Below are positions 34,920-43,738 of a stretch of 64,000 nucleotides of DNA, piece by piece; within the stretch, counting starts at the first letter, position 1; each line of letters starts with the position of its first letter. Source of the DNA: Cochlodiniinecator piscidefendens (lineage in GTDB: Bacteria > Pseudomonadota > Alphaproteobacteria > Rhodobacterales > Rhodobacteraceae); contig NZ_JAAOIE010000010.1 of assembly GCF_011326755.1 (NCBI RefSeq), forward strand, positions 25,911 through 89,910, in the 5' to 3' direction. Below the pieces are notes generated by a model. That model searched no databases. It worked only from the letters and a program-made list of their open reading frames with translations, and was not told where the DNA came from. A program made the position numbers and the translations under genes.

Positions 34920-36161
34920 TTAGCTGCTGTTTGTTTGAATTATTCCATCATGCACCCATTGATCAAACAGATTGAGCACAGCTTCGCTAAAGGCTACATC
35001 ATTGATGTGCGACTGAACCTCTGTCATCCCTACGCGACCTGTAAACGCTCTTCGCGCTTCATCTACCATTTCCGCTAACGCTTCGGGGTCGTGCGCTTCC
35101 CCACCTTCTTGATCCCATGCTTCGACACCACCGGTCGGTAGGAAAAAGTGTGTTGGGGCCTTGGCATCTTCTAGGCGGCTAGCCATTTCACGTATCCATG
35201 CCCGGCGTTCCTCTCCGTTGAAAACAGAGCTCTTAATTAACCGATTATGTTCGTGGAACGGACGATCTGCGTATTGCTCAGGTATCTTTTGCCACCCAGC
35301 AAAATCCAACAAATCCAGCGCACCCGGAGCAACCATTTGCGGTATTCCAGCTTGTCCCGCATTTGTCAGTCGATCTTCGCCGCTCGAAACAAGGGACCCC
35401 GCCATCAGATTGCCGAACTCCTGCATACTGAAATCCATAACGCAAACAAACGCCCCTTCAGACGCCAGTTTTTCAAACGCCATACCGCCCATGCCTGTAG
35501 TATGAAAAATAGCCACTTCAAAGCCGCGCTCTTCCAATGCCGGTTTTAGCGTTTTCATGTATCGTAGGCATGACGACCCCAAAGACGTCATTCCAATCAT
35601 TGGTTTGCTTTGGTCAGGTTTTATTGCGGCTCTTGCGGCTCCGACCACAGCTCCGGCCGCTTGGCTAAGGGAGGATTTACAAATGGAGTTCATCCCATAG
35701 AGCCCCCCCGCCCAAAGGATCATCTGAATGTCGGGGGCCAATCTATGGGGTGGAATAAGCGGCGAAAAACTTACGGTTGAAACGATGTATTTTGGCACGC
35801 CCATGGGCAAAGCCTGAGCGCAATCTAACGCCAAGTCAGTCCCCATAGTGCCACCAGTGGCCAGCATCGCATCAAATCGACCTTCTGCATACGCCGCCTC
35901 AATCACTTTGACTGCCCCGGCAGACATAACTCGGAACGCCTTGTTTTCATCACCTTGCCCAATGACTTCGTCAATTGTCATGCCACCGCCGGCGGCAACA
36001 TCATGTTTGCTAATGTCAGTTGAGGCCGTTGGATCGCCCAATACCGATACATCCATAGTCAATACAGCCGCACCCTGTGCGCGAATGCATTCTTCAATGA
36101 ACCGCATTTCTGGTTCTTTGGTATCATAAGTTCCGATCAACAGAATGGTTTTATCTGCCAT
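34920..36161 (-). CDS. Tm-1-like ATP-binding protein (UPF0261 family)
   Basis: A 413-residue protein of the UPF0261/Tm-1 family. It starts with TILLIGTYDTKEPEMRFIEE, has GGTMGTDLALDCAQALPMGV near residue 100 and MIGMTSLGSSCLRYMKTLKP near 190, and ends with FFLPTGGVEAWDQEGGEAHD near 345, all typical. The N-terminal half resembles the ATP-binding Tm-1 domain known from a plant virus-resistance protein; the bacterial role is unknown. ATG 36161 follows AAGGGAG; the frame extends 27 bases further. It is the last gene of the tctC-to-here operon, 23 bases after the kinase gene. Confidence 0.88.
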   Translation of the reverse strand: MADKTILLIGTYDTKEPEMRFIEECIRAQGAAVLTMDVSVLGDPTASTDISKHDVAAGGGMTIDEVIGQGDENKAFRVMSAGAVKVIEAAYAEGRFDAMLATGGTMGTDLALDCAQALPMGVPKYIVSTVSFSPLIPPHRLAPDIQMILWAGGLYGMNSICKSSLSQAAGAVVGAARAAIKPDQSKPMIGMTSLGSSCLRYMKTLKPALEERGFEVAIFHTTGMGGMAFEKLASEGAFVCVMDFSMQEFGNLMAGSLVSSGEDRLTNAGQAGIPQMVAPGALDLLDFAGWQKIPEQYADRPFHEHNRLIKSSVFNGEERRAWIREMASRLEDAKAPTHFFLPTGGVEAWDQEGGEAHDPEALAEMVDEARRAFTGRVGMTEVQSHINDVAFSEAVLNLFDQWVHDGIIQTNSS

Positions 36162-36184
36162 GTCGTTCTCCCTTGTCTCTCGGT

Positions 36185-37126
36185 TCATCCAGAATTTTCA
36201 AGATACTGCTCAACGAGCTCTAGCGCGGCTTCGATAAAGCGAACATTGCGTATGGCTGACCCATCTTCGTTCATACGTGATACGATCCAACCCACGTATG
36301 TTGTGGCCCTTAGCGCCATAAACAGATTAAGGTGTTGGGTATCCAGCGCACGTTTTTGCCGATACCCCGCAAGCAACGCCGCTTTTAATTGCTCATAATC
36401 TTGTTCGTTACGGTTTTTGATTAAAGTCGTTGCAACATCAAACAAACGATACCCAAACCCAGCGTCATCAAAGTCGATCAGCTGAATTTTATCCCCATCA
36501 AGCATCACATTTTCGCGGACCAGATCCGCATGGATTAATCCGAAATCTAAATTATTCTCTAAATTCCCCAAGTCCTGTTGTGCTTTATTCCGGAAATCCT
36601 CCAGACACCGTTTACCTTTGGCGTCCAACGTTGGATTTTCCCAAAACCTCCCCCATAGAGGTGTTTCACCAACTAAGCCTTTGCGATCCCATGACCAACG
36701 GGTAAACCCAGTGGGAACAACCCACGCGTCACTAACACTATGAAGTTGAGCCATTTCTCGGCCAATTCCAACAAAGAGTTTCTGTCTGTCCGCATGTGCT
36801 AGTCCCTGCCCTGTTGCCCCAACAGGCGCGCCTCGCAACCAAGTAAGCACATCAACTTGCACGCCATCAATCAACTGCAAAAATGCACCGTCAGCGGCTG
36901 GAACCGGCTTCGGAACAATAAGCCCCCCCGCACCAAGTTCATTCATCCATTGTAATTCTGATCTCAATTCCGCGTTCGTGCGCAACTGTTTGCGATGCAA
37001 CCTCAGGGCATAAGTATTGCCATCCAAATCGACGCGATAAACATGGTTTTCTCGCGCTGCAACCAATGTCCATTCTGCGCGTGACAGACCCCAGAGCCTT
37101 AGCGCTTTTCCAACAATTCCCTTCAT
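36185..37126 (-). CDS. APH/choline-kinase-fold small-molecule kinase (hydroxylysine-kinase/homoserine-kinase II type)
   Basis: A 313-residue kinase of the aminoglycoside phosphotransferase fold. The N-lobe nucleotide region is ARENHVYRVDLDGNTYALRL, the Brenner-type catalytic loop is LIHADLVRENVML near residue 200, and the metal-binding motif is LIDFDDAGFGYRLFD near 217. Its ATG overlaps the stop of the class-III PLP enzyme (ATGA), so the two act together. Such kinase plus phospho-lyase pairs are known for 5-hydroxylysine and phosphoethanolamine breakdown. It therefore probably phosphorylates a hydroxyl on an amine before phosphate elimination. The substrate is inferred only. Confidence 0.87.
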   Translation of the reverse strand: MKGIVGKALRLWGLSRAEWTLVAARENHVYRVDLDGNTYALRLHRKQLRTNAELRSELQWMNELGAGGLIVPKPVPAADGAFLQLIDGVQVDVLTWLRGAPVGATGQGLAHADRQKLFVGIGREMAQLHSVSDAWVVPTGFTRWSWDRKGLVGETPLWGRFWENPTLDAKGKRCLEDFRNKAQQDLGNLENNLDFGLIHADLVRENVMLDGDKIQLIDFDDAGFGYRLFDVATTLIKNRNEQDYEQLKAALLAGYRQKRALDTQHLNLFMALRATTYVGWIVSRMNEDGSAIRNVRFIEAALELVEQYLENSG

Positions 37127-38412
37127 GCAGACAAACACATTCGTGCCAAAACCTCATCGAGCGTATCAAACAGAAGTTTTGCGTTTTCGATTGAAAAGGG
37201 CATAGGTGGTCGAATTTTTAATGCGTTTTTGTGACGTCCCAGCTTGGATAAAATTATGCCCTGGTGTCGCATCGCATTCACAACCCTATCCGTGAATTCA
37301 GACGCCGGGAGGTTTGTCGCGCGGTCAGCAACCATTTCAGCACCGAAAACCATACCTGTGCCGCGAATATCCGCAATAACGTCATATTTTGACTGCAGCT
37401 CTGTCAAACGTGTTCTGGCATATTCCCCAACGGCATTTGCGTGCTCTCTCAGGTTTTTTTCCTGCAATTCTTGCAAGACAGCCATAGCCGCAGCGCAACT
37501 AACCGGGTTTCCTCCGAATGTATTAAAATATCTAAACTTGGTTCTGAAAGCTGCCATCGTATCTTCGTTTGTTACGACACAACCCACGGGATGACCATTT
37601 GCCATCGGCTTTCCCAACACCAACACATCGGGAACCACGTCTTGCTTTTCATGGGCCCAGAAATGGGTTCCAATGCGCCCGAAGCCCGACTGGACTTCGT
37701 CACAAATCAAAAGCCCGCCTGCCTTTCGCACGACCTCTGCCGCTGGCTTCAACCAACCTTCCGCCTGTGTTGGAAACCCTTCATTCAAAAAATACGGGCA
37801 CAGCACCAAAGCAGCAAAACCATGATCGCTTTTTTGCAACTCAGAGACGCGTTCAGCAACCTTTTCCGCAAACTTAGTTCCGTCAGGGTCGGAAATTCGA
37901 AGACTATCCGGCGCTTCCACAAACCTAAAAAACTGATCTAAACCAAACCCTACCTCAGGAACATTACTGCGGCTAAGTTGGCTAACAAGGGCCGTGTTAC
38001 CGTGATATGTCGCATCAGTTGCGATGATGCCCCGGTTCCCGGTGACGGCCTCCGCCATTCGCAATGCGATATCATTTGCTTCAGACCCTGTGCATGTCAT
38101 GATTGCGGTTGATAAACTATCATCCAGCGTTGCGGTTAAGCGCTCGACATATTCAAGAATACCTTCATGCAAATATCTCGTATGCGTATTCAACGTACTC
38201 GCTTGCCGAGTGATCGCCTCAACCACACGAGGATTGCAATGCCCCACGTGGGGAACATTATTATAGCAATCTAAGTACTTTCGACCATCCGCATCCCATA
38301 ACCAGACTCCTTCGCCACGAACAATGTGGATAGGATCATCATAAAAAGTAGAAAAGTTTGGACCAAGAAGCCGTGCACGATCTTTTGTCAGTGAAGCATT
38401 TGACCTATGCAT
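37123..38412 (-). CDS. Class-III PLP enzyme of the phospho-lyase (ETNPPL/PHYKPL-like) type
   Basis: A 429-residue fold-type I PLP enzyme annotated generally as class III aminotransferase. PLP-binding Lys 268 is in LGKPMANGHPVG and the PLP-contact Asp 238 in ICDEVQSGFGR. YLDCYNNVPHVGHCNPRVVE then LNTHTRYLHEGILEY is the signature of the ethanolamine-phosphate / phosphohydroxylysine phospho-lyase branch, which eliminates phosphate and ammonia to give an aldehyde. The coupled kinase gene and the aldehyde dehydrogenase gene in the same operon support this over simple transamination. The start overlaps the HAD gene stop by 8 bases. Confidence 0.85.
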   Translation of the reverse strand: MHRSNASLTKDRARLLGPNFSTFYDDPIHIVRGEGVWLWDADGRKYLDCYNNVPHVGHCNPRVVEAITRQASTLNTHTRYLHEGILEYVERLTATLDDSLSTAIMTCTGSEANDIALRMAEAVTGNRGIIATDATYHGNTALVSQLSRSNVPEVGFGLDQFFRFVEAPDSLRISDPDGTKFAEKVAERVSELQKSDHGFAALVLCPYFLNEGFPTQAEGWLKPAAEVVRKAGGLLICDEVQSGFGRIGTHFWAHEKQDVVPDVLVLGKPMANGHPVGCVVTNEDTMAAFRTKFRYFNTFGGNPVSCAAAMAVLQELQEKNLREHANAVGEYARTRLTELQSKYDVIADIRGTGMVFGAEMVADRATNLPASEFTDRVVNAMRHQGIILSKLGRHKNALKIRPPMPFSIENAKLLFDTLDEVLARMCLSA

Positions 38413-39076
38413 AATTGCCTCCTTCGGCTTGAGGCATTCCTGTCTTGCGATAAATCTCTAAAAAGCTACCTGCAGGATTTTGGACGTCAAAATGAACTGA
38501 AACCAAACCTACTGCATTCGCTCCATTAATGTTACGCAACTGATCATCAACAAATACGCACTCAGATGCTTGCAACCCCAGATCGTCTAGACACGCTGTG
38601 TAAGCTTTTGGATCCGGTTTTAGGATTTTCGTATAAGTGGCATCGTGGATCAGCTCGAAATCAGCGAGAAACGGCAATTTTTCGCGAAACTCAACGCCGT
38701 AAAACAAGTCAAGTTCGTTGGATAGAATTGCCAATCTAACCCCGGACTTCTTTGCATCTTCTACAAAGCTCAGAAACTCAGGGCGTATAACTTCAGCTGG
38801 ATGAGCCCCCCTCGCAGCTTTGACAAAGTCTGCCATTTGTGTCCAGTTTTCACCAATCAACGCCCCTGTCTCCAGTGTGCGCTTCATCCAGTAATCTCGT
38901 TCACTGATGTCATCCGCCTGCATCGCGCGCCAGTATGTGTCAGATGCCGGATCAAATGGCCCACGCCATTGCAAACTTCCACTCGGCAGGCCCAAAGCAC
39001 GTTCCGTCAGATCATGGGTTTCAAACAAGGTACGTGTAACAACACCGCCAAAATCGAAAATTACCGCTTTTGTCAT
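38405..39076 (-). CDS. HAD-superfamily hydrolase (subfamily IA, epoxide-hydrolase-N-like)
   Basis: A 223-residue HAD protein. Motif I is VIFDFGGVV, with Gly where phosphatases usually have the second Asp, a variant common in this subgroup. Motif II is LAILSNELDLF, motif III uses ILKPDPKAY, and motif IV is CVFVDDQLRNINGA. The cap domain is helical. It sits between the aldehyde dehydrogenase and phospho-lyase genes with overlaps at both ends, so it belongs to the same pathway. It may be a phosphatase that clears a stalled phosphorylated intermediate, or a dehalogenase-like enzyme. ATG 39076 overlaps the preceding stop. Confidence 0.85.
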   Translation of the reverse strand: MTKAVIFDFGGVVTRTLFETHDLTERALGLPSGSLQWRGPFDPASDTYWRAMQADDISERDYWMKRTLETGALIGENWTQMADFVKAARGAHPAEVIRPEFLSFVEDAKKSGVRLAILSNELDLFYGVEFREKLPFLADFELIHDATYTKILKPDPKAYTACLDDLGLQASECVFVDDQLRNINGANAVGLVSVHFDVQNPAGSFLEIYRKTGMPQAEGGNYA

Positions 39077-40557
39077 AGCTTTATCCATGCAGTTTTAAGG
39101 TCGAAATATTTGTCCATCGCATGGAGCGACTTATCATGTCCGTTACCCGACTGTTTGACGCCCCCCAACGGTACAGTCAGATCAGAGCCCCCATATGTGT
39201 TCACGTGCACGATCCCTGAACGAATACCAGCAACCATGCGGTGTGCGCGGCTCAAATTAGAAGTCCAAACCCCGGCGGAAAGGCCAAAATCAGTGGCGTT
39301 GGCTAGTCGAAGAGCATCCTCTTCAGTCTTAAACGATGTGACTGCTAACACCGGCCCAAACACTTCGTTTTGAAACAAATTATCCTCGGCTTTAACATCC
39401 GTCATTACGGTTGGCTGCATATAATACCCCCCCGTTTCGCCTAAGATACGAACGCCACCGGTCCGCAGCTGCGCGCCTTCTACTTCAGCTTTTTCGACAA
39501 ATTCAAGGTTGGCCTCAAGTTCGGACAGGCTATGCACCGCTCCAATTTGCGTATCCAAATTCAGAGGGTCACCTACCCGATAATTTTCTGCATGGCGGCA
39601 GACTTCAGCGACAAATTCTTCATGAATATCTTCTTGAACCAATAACCGAGACCCAGCGATACATACCTGTCCAGAATTTCGGAAAATTCCTGCAGCAGAT
39701 TCTCTTGCTGCCTTCGCCAAATCAGGAGCATCAGCAAAGATGATGTTGGGAGATTTCCCGCCAAGTTCAAGATAACACCTTTTGAGATTTGAACGCGCAG
39801 AATATTCTAACAATCGACGTCCGGTGGTACCTGACCCAGTAAAGACCATAATATCGACATCCATTGAAAGCGCGAGCGCCTCGCCGACCACGCTCCCGCG
39901 CCCGGTCACTACGTTAAACACGCCTTCTGGTAATCCTGCTTCGACTGCCAGTTCTGCAATTTTTAACAAAGTCAGAGAGGCGCTTTCTGCAGGTTTCAAT
40001 ACGATAGAGTTCCCGGCAGCAAGAGCAGGCGCAATTTTCCAACTACCTATCATCAGAGGAAAGTTCCAAGGAACAATAGCTCCAACAACACCAACCGGCG
40101 TGTGGTGAATTAGCCCCAACACATCAGGGGATGTAGGTGCAATTTCACCGTAAACTTTGTCGAGAGCTTCTCCATAAAATCGAAAGGTCGCAGCGGCGGA
40201 CATCGCTTCTGCCTTAAATGCCATGTTGATTTCGGTACCATTATCTAACACGCCCAACACAGAAATTTCCAACGCGCGTTGTTCAATCAAATCCGCAAGC
40301 TTGAACAATACCTTTTTCCGCGCAGAAGGAGCCGTCTTGGACCAACGTCCATCCTCAAATGCACGCCGGGCACAGGCAACGGCCTGATCTACGTCTGAAG
40401 GCGTTCCAGATGCGATTTGGGTAATAACTTTGCCATCAATCGGTGATATGACACTCTCTGTAGCGCCGTCGGAGGCCGCCTGACCGCGACCATCTATAAA
40501 ATGGCCGCGCGGCGACAGTGATTGCGCTCTTAACGCGTTGATTGCACTTTGTTCCAT
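39073..40557 (-). CDS. NAD(P)-dependent aldehyde dehydrogenase
   Basis: A 494-residue ALDH. The Rossmann and catalytic motifs are PWNFPLMIGSWKIAPALAAG near residue 155, FTGSGTTGR near 230, the general base in LELGGKSP near 253, and the catalytic Cys in NSGQVCIAGSRLL near 288. C-terminal EVFGPVLAV and GGVKQSGNGHDKS are also present. ATG 40557 has AAGGG upstream; the frame extends to 40638 inside tctA and was trimmed. It lies 4 bases after tctA. Most likely it oxidises the semialdehyde formed by the kinase and phospho-lyase pair. Confidence 0.92.
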   Translation of the reverse strand: MEQSAINALRAQSLSPRGHFIDGRGQAASDGATESVISPIDGKVITQIASGTPSDVDQAVACARRAFEDGRWSKTAPSARKKVLFKLADLIEQRALEISVLGVLDNGTEINMAFKAEAMSAAATFRFYGEALDKVYGEIAPTSPDVLGLIHHTPVGVVGAIVPWNFPLMIGSWKIAPALAAGNSIVLKPAESASLTLLKIAELAVEAGLPEGVFNVVTGRGSVVGEALALSMDVDIMVFTGSGTTGRRLLEYSARSNLKRCYLELGGKSPNIIFADAPDLAKAARESAAGIFRNSGQVCIAGSRLLVQEDIHEEFVAEVCRHAENYRVGDPLNLDTQIGAVHSLSELEANLEFVEKAEVEGAQLRTGGVRILGETGGYYMQPTVMTDVKAEDNLFQNEVFGPVLAVTSFKTEEDALRLANATDFGLSAGVWTSNLSRAHRMVAGIRSGIVHVNTYGGSDLTVPLGGVKQSGNGHDKSLHAMDKYFDLKTAWIKL

Positions 40558-40561
40558 GAAG

Positions 40562-42094
40562 TTACCCTTGTTGATTGGGGTGGTCCGCATCCACAGCAAC
40601 GGTTGTCGGCTGGGGGCGGAGTTTATTCTTGTATTCAAAAATCAATGTGCGGATGTGAGCTGCAACAATGAGCAAAATCATGATGAATAGGATCATCGCA
40701 ATTGGCCTATCAATAAAATCAAATGGTGTTTGCACGCGTGCCATCGCACTGCGCAATTTCACTTCCATAATTCCGCCTAGAACCATTCCCAAAATGATTG
40801 GCACGACAGGTAAGTCCAATCTTTTTAAGATTAATCCAAATACACCAAACCCCGCTGCAAGCGCGCAATCGGTTATCGAATTTCGCAGCGAATAGACACC
40901 AACAAACGCGAGCGTAAGGATCATAATTCCCAAAAAGCGGGTTGGAATTTGAATGACTTTAAGGAGAATATTGGTGGAGAAGAGTAAAAACACCAAGACA
41001 ATTACGTTTAGTAGTATCAGCGCCATATAAAGCGCCATCACGAAATCCATCTGGTTTTCAAACAACTGGGGTCCCGGGATCACATTGTGCACATAAAACA
41101 CGGACAACATCATTGCGGTGAGAGCTTCACCTGGAATACCAAGTGCCAACAATGGGATCATCGCAGCCCCCGGAACAGCGTTATTAGCGGCCTCCGAAGC
41201 CACTAATCCTTCCTCGGACCCATCACCAAACTTCTCAGGGGTTTTCGACGTTTTCTGCGCGTAAGTGTAAGATAAAAACTGCGAAGTGAATTCGCCTACC
41301 CCAGGGATCATACCCATTATCACGCCGATTGATGATGAAACCGTTGCTATGCGTTTCAGTCCCAATAACTCCTTCAGGCCGGAAAACAAGTTACCCTGAA
41401 CATCAGCCTTTTCAGGTGCATGATCGCTTTCCAACAGCAACAACAGCGCCTGCGAAATCGCAAACAACCCTAGCACAACAACGATCAAATCAATCCCCGA
41501 CGAAAGCCAGCTTTGATCAAAGGTAAAGCGACGGGTATACTTAACCGGCTCAAGGCCAACTGTATTTAAAAACAATCCGAACGCAGCGAGCATCGCCGCA
41601 GCAAATGTCTGTCCTCTGTGCGCCAACACAACAAGCAAGATACCCATAAACGCTGCTAGAAAGATCTCTCTGCTGCCAAAATGTGGGGCGATCAATGCAA
41701 GCACCGGCGACAACACCATCAAACATAGGATCGAAAATATTCCACCAAAAAATGAAGCCGAATACGCCAGAGACAATGCGCGATGCCCAAGCCCACGTTT
41801 GGTCATCGGATACCCATCATAGGTGGTCAAGGCATTCACTGCAGTCCCGGGAGTGTTAATCAAAATCGCGGGGATTGCCCCCCCGTACATTGAGGAACCA
41901 TAAATCCCCAACAACAGCGTAAGACCAACGATTGGTTCAAAGGAAAACGTTGCCGGTAACAAAATAGCAATGGCTACAGCCGCCCCAACACCTGGCAATG
42001 CTCCGATGATCACACCCCCAATGGAGCCAATAAAGAGGGCTACAATAACCTGCCACTGCGCAAGGATCGAAAAGCCCGATAACAATACATCCAT
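40562..42094 (-). CDS. tctA: Tripartite tricarboxylate transporter large permease (TctA family)
   Basis: A 510-residue permease with the two TctA pore repeats: IIGALPGVGAAVAIAILLP near residue 30 and GMIPGVGEFTSQFLSYTYAQ near 265. It also has YGGAIPAILINTPGTA and EAANNAVPGAAMIPLLALG. It is very similar to the TctA at 4486-5982 over the whole length, diverging mainly in the last 40 residues. Gene order is tctC-tctB-tctA, the usual complete TTT set, followed by catabolic enzymes. Confidence 0.94.
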   Translation of the reverse strand: MDVLLSGFSILAQWQVIVALFIGSIGGVIIGALPGVGAAVAIAILLPATFSFEPIVGLTLLLGIYGSSMYGGAIPAILINTPGTAVNALTTYDGYPMTKRGLGHRALSLAYSASFFGGIFSILCLMVLSPVLALIAPHFGSREIFLAAFMGILLVVLAHRGQTFAAAMLAAFGLFLNTVGLEPVKYTRRFTFDQSWLSSGIDLIVVVLGLFAISQALLLLLESDHAPEKADVQGNLFSGLKELLGLKRIATVSSSIGVIMGMIPGVGEFTSQFLSYTYAQKTSKTPEKFGDGSEEGLVASEAANNAVPGAAMIPLLALGIPGEALTAMMLSVFYVHNVIPGPQLFENQMDFVMALYMALILLNVIVLVFLLFSTNILLKVIQIPTRFLGIMILTLAFVGVYSLRNSITDCALAAGFGVFGLILKRLDLPVVPIILGMVLGGIMEVKLRSAMARVQTPFDFIDRPIAMILFIMILLIVAAHIRTLIFEYKNKLRPQPTTVAVDADHPNQQG

Positions 42095-42103
42095 GAATAT
42101 GCC

Positions 42104-42640
42104 TCAGAGGTTAGTAAGGAAAAATATGCGGATGGAATCTGGCAGGTATTCGTACACAGCCCCTGCAGGCACACGGACTTGTAGCCCGGCACGAAAAATG
42201 ACGGGCACCACAACTCCGAACGCTACAGCCGCCATCAACGTCGTTTTATTTCTGAACCCAACTCTGATCGCCAAAAATACAGCGAACAATACTGTTGAGG
42301 GTAGGTATCCAATCCATGGTACCATGATAACATATATCAAGAAATAGGCGACATATTCCAAAGATCGCAACCAGAATATGACCTCTGGCCAACGGCCGGG
42401 TATACGTGGCGAAACGGCCGAACTCACCATATGTAAAATTGCAAAGACAACCATACAATAGATAGCGATACGCGGCCAAAGCGATGGCTGAGCAAACCAT
42501 TTTGTTCGATTAACAACTTGGGTTTGCTCCCCAAGTTGCGAAAGCAGAAACAAGGAAAATAACAAAAAAACGACAGCAAACACAATATCGCCTGGCCGTC
42601 TATAACGTTTGAACAAATCTTGAAGTGTTTTGGTCAACAT
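42104..42640 (-). CDS. tctB: Tripartite tricarboxylate transporter small subunit (TctB family)
   Basis: A 178-residue protein with four predicted membrane segments. It shares FKR-RRPGD, SPRIPGR, FWLRSLEYV and the C-terminal IFRAGLQVRVPAGAVYEYLPD with the TctB at 3924-4475. ATG 42640 is chosen because GAGGAG lies just upstream; 13 extra codons in front are unlikely. It partners TctA and TctC of the same operon. Confidence 0.9.
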   Translation of the reverse strand: MLTKTLQDLFKRYRRPGDIVFAVVFLLFSLFLLSQLGEQTQVVNRTKWFAQPSLWPRIAIYCMVVFAILHMVSSAVSPRIPGRWPEVIFWLRSLEYVAYFLIYVIMVPWIGYLPSTVLFAVFLAIRVGFRNKTTLMAAVAFGVVVPVIFRAGLQVRVPAGAVYEYLPDSIRIFFLTNL

Positions 42641-42698
42641 GACGTACTCCTCATTTTCTGCAAACTGCACTGCGCCCAATCGCGCAGTGCAGACAGAT

Positions 42699-43634
42699 TT
42701 ATTCGCCCAGCATTTCAGCGATATTGCCTAGGACTGCGGTGTCAGCCTCGATCTGAGCAGACGCTTCTGCGGCATCTTGCCAGTAGATCAACACACCAGT
42801 TTCCGCGATTAGGTTTTGTGCGGCTTCGGATTGTAAGGCGACCTGCGCTGCTGCCGCGATTTTCTCGCGGGCATCTTCAGGTGTGTCTTTGTGCACGAAC
42901 AAACCATTCCAGAGAGCAACCGATAACTCAGGGACCAGTTCACTCACCGTTGGGCTGTCGGGTGTTAAGCTAATGCGTTCATTCCCGATACTCGCAAGAA
43001 CCGTCACGTCATCCAAGCAAGGCAAAATCAACTGCAACGTTGTATTGATTACGTCAACGTCGCCTGATGCCAAGGTGTTGCAGTCCAACGCATCAAATGC
43101 CGCTTCGCTGCTAAAGTCAAATCCGCTCTCGATTGCCGCGGCAAATGTTACCTGTGTGGGCGGAAGAAACGATCCAAAATGCCCGAGCGCTACACCGTTA
43201 TCTTGTGCATATGCATTTAGTTCTTCCCACGTCGAATAGGGGGCGTCGTTACTGGTCGCAATGACGAATGGATACGTCATAAAGATGCCAATTGGCTCAA
43301 ACGGGTTTGGAGACAACTCAGGGATGCCAATCTGTGGTCCACCAATAGGAACATCTGTCACAAACGAACCGATGGTATACCCATCTGCAGGCGCTGTAGC
43401 GACTTCAACTGCGCCGGGAAAAGGACCGCCACCGCCGCCGGGCTTATTCACCACTGCAGCGGGCACCCCGTACATAGATTGAAATTCGTCCGCGATTAGC
43501 CGTGTCAATACATCTTCAAGATCGCCCGGAGGCCAAGGCACAACAAAAGACACCGGTTTTTCGGGGTATTCGGCTAGCGCAACAGTTGCAGATAGTGCCA
43601 GAGCGGCTCCCGAATACAGTAATTTATGTATCAT
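42699..43634 (-). CDS. tctC: Tripartite tricarboxylate transporter substrate-binding protein (TctC/Bug family)
   Basis: A 311-residue receptor with a signal peptide of about 21 residues ending at ALA, then EYPEKPVSFVVPWPPGDLED. The Bug-family ligand loop is VVNKPGGGGGPFPGA near residue 62, followed by PADGYTIGSF. It has a Cys pair (CNTLASGDVDVI and LPCLDDV) that could form a disulfide. It is a close paralogue of the orphan TctC at 62055-62993. First gene of the - strand operon; GGGAGGAAG precedes its start. Bug proteins typically bind carboxylic or amino acids. Confidence 0.93.
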   Translation of the reverse strand: MIHKLLYSGAALALSATVALAEYPEKPVSFVVPWPPGDLEDVLTRLIADEFQSMYGVPAAVVNKPGGGGGPFPGAVEVATAPADGYTIGSFVTDVPIGGPQIGIPELSPNPFEPIGIFMTYPFVIATSNDAPYSTWEELNAYAQDNGVALGHFGSFLPPTQVTFAAAIESGFDFSSEAAFDALDCNTLASGDVDVINTTLQLILPCLDDVTVLASIGNERISLTPDSPTVSELVPELSVALWNGLFVHKDTPEDAREKIAAAAQVALQSEAAQNLIAETGVLIYWQDAAEASAQIEADTAVLGNIAEMLGE

Positions 43635-43649
43635 TTTCTTCCTCCCTTT

Positions 43650-43666
43650 GGTTCATTATTTGAACC
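43650..43666. promoter_or_regulatory. Palindrome in the tctC-IclR divergent region, candidate IclR operator
   Basis: GGTTCA at 43650-43655 and TGAACC at 43661-43666 form a perfect inverted repeat with a 5-base spacer, 16 bases upstream of the tctC start and 73 bases from the IclR start. IclR proteins commonly bind palindromes of 15-17 bp in such divergent promoters. Function is inferred from position. Confidence 0.5.
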
Positions 43667-43738
43667 TTGATTGCATATTTATTGTTGCGGTGTTAAGTGT
43701 TTTCTGTCAAGTTATATTTGAAGAATGAGGATCACGAA

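Noticed and set aside
38405..39076. Haloacid dehalogenase as a firm functional call for the HAD protein
   Set aside because: Motif I and the cap fit the broad HAD IA group, but no dehalogenase-specific residue pattern could be confirmed; only the superfamily is supported.
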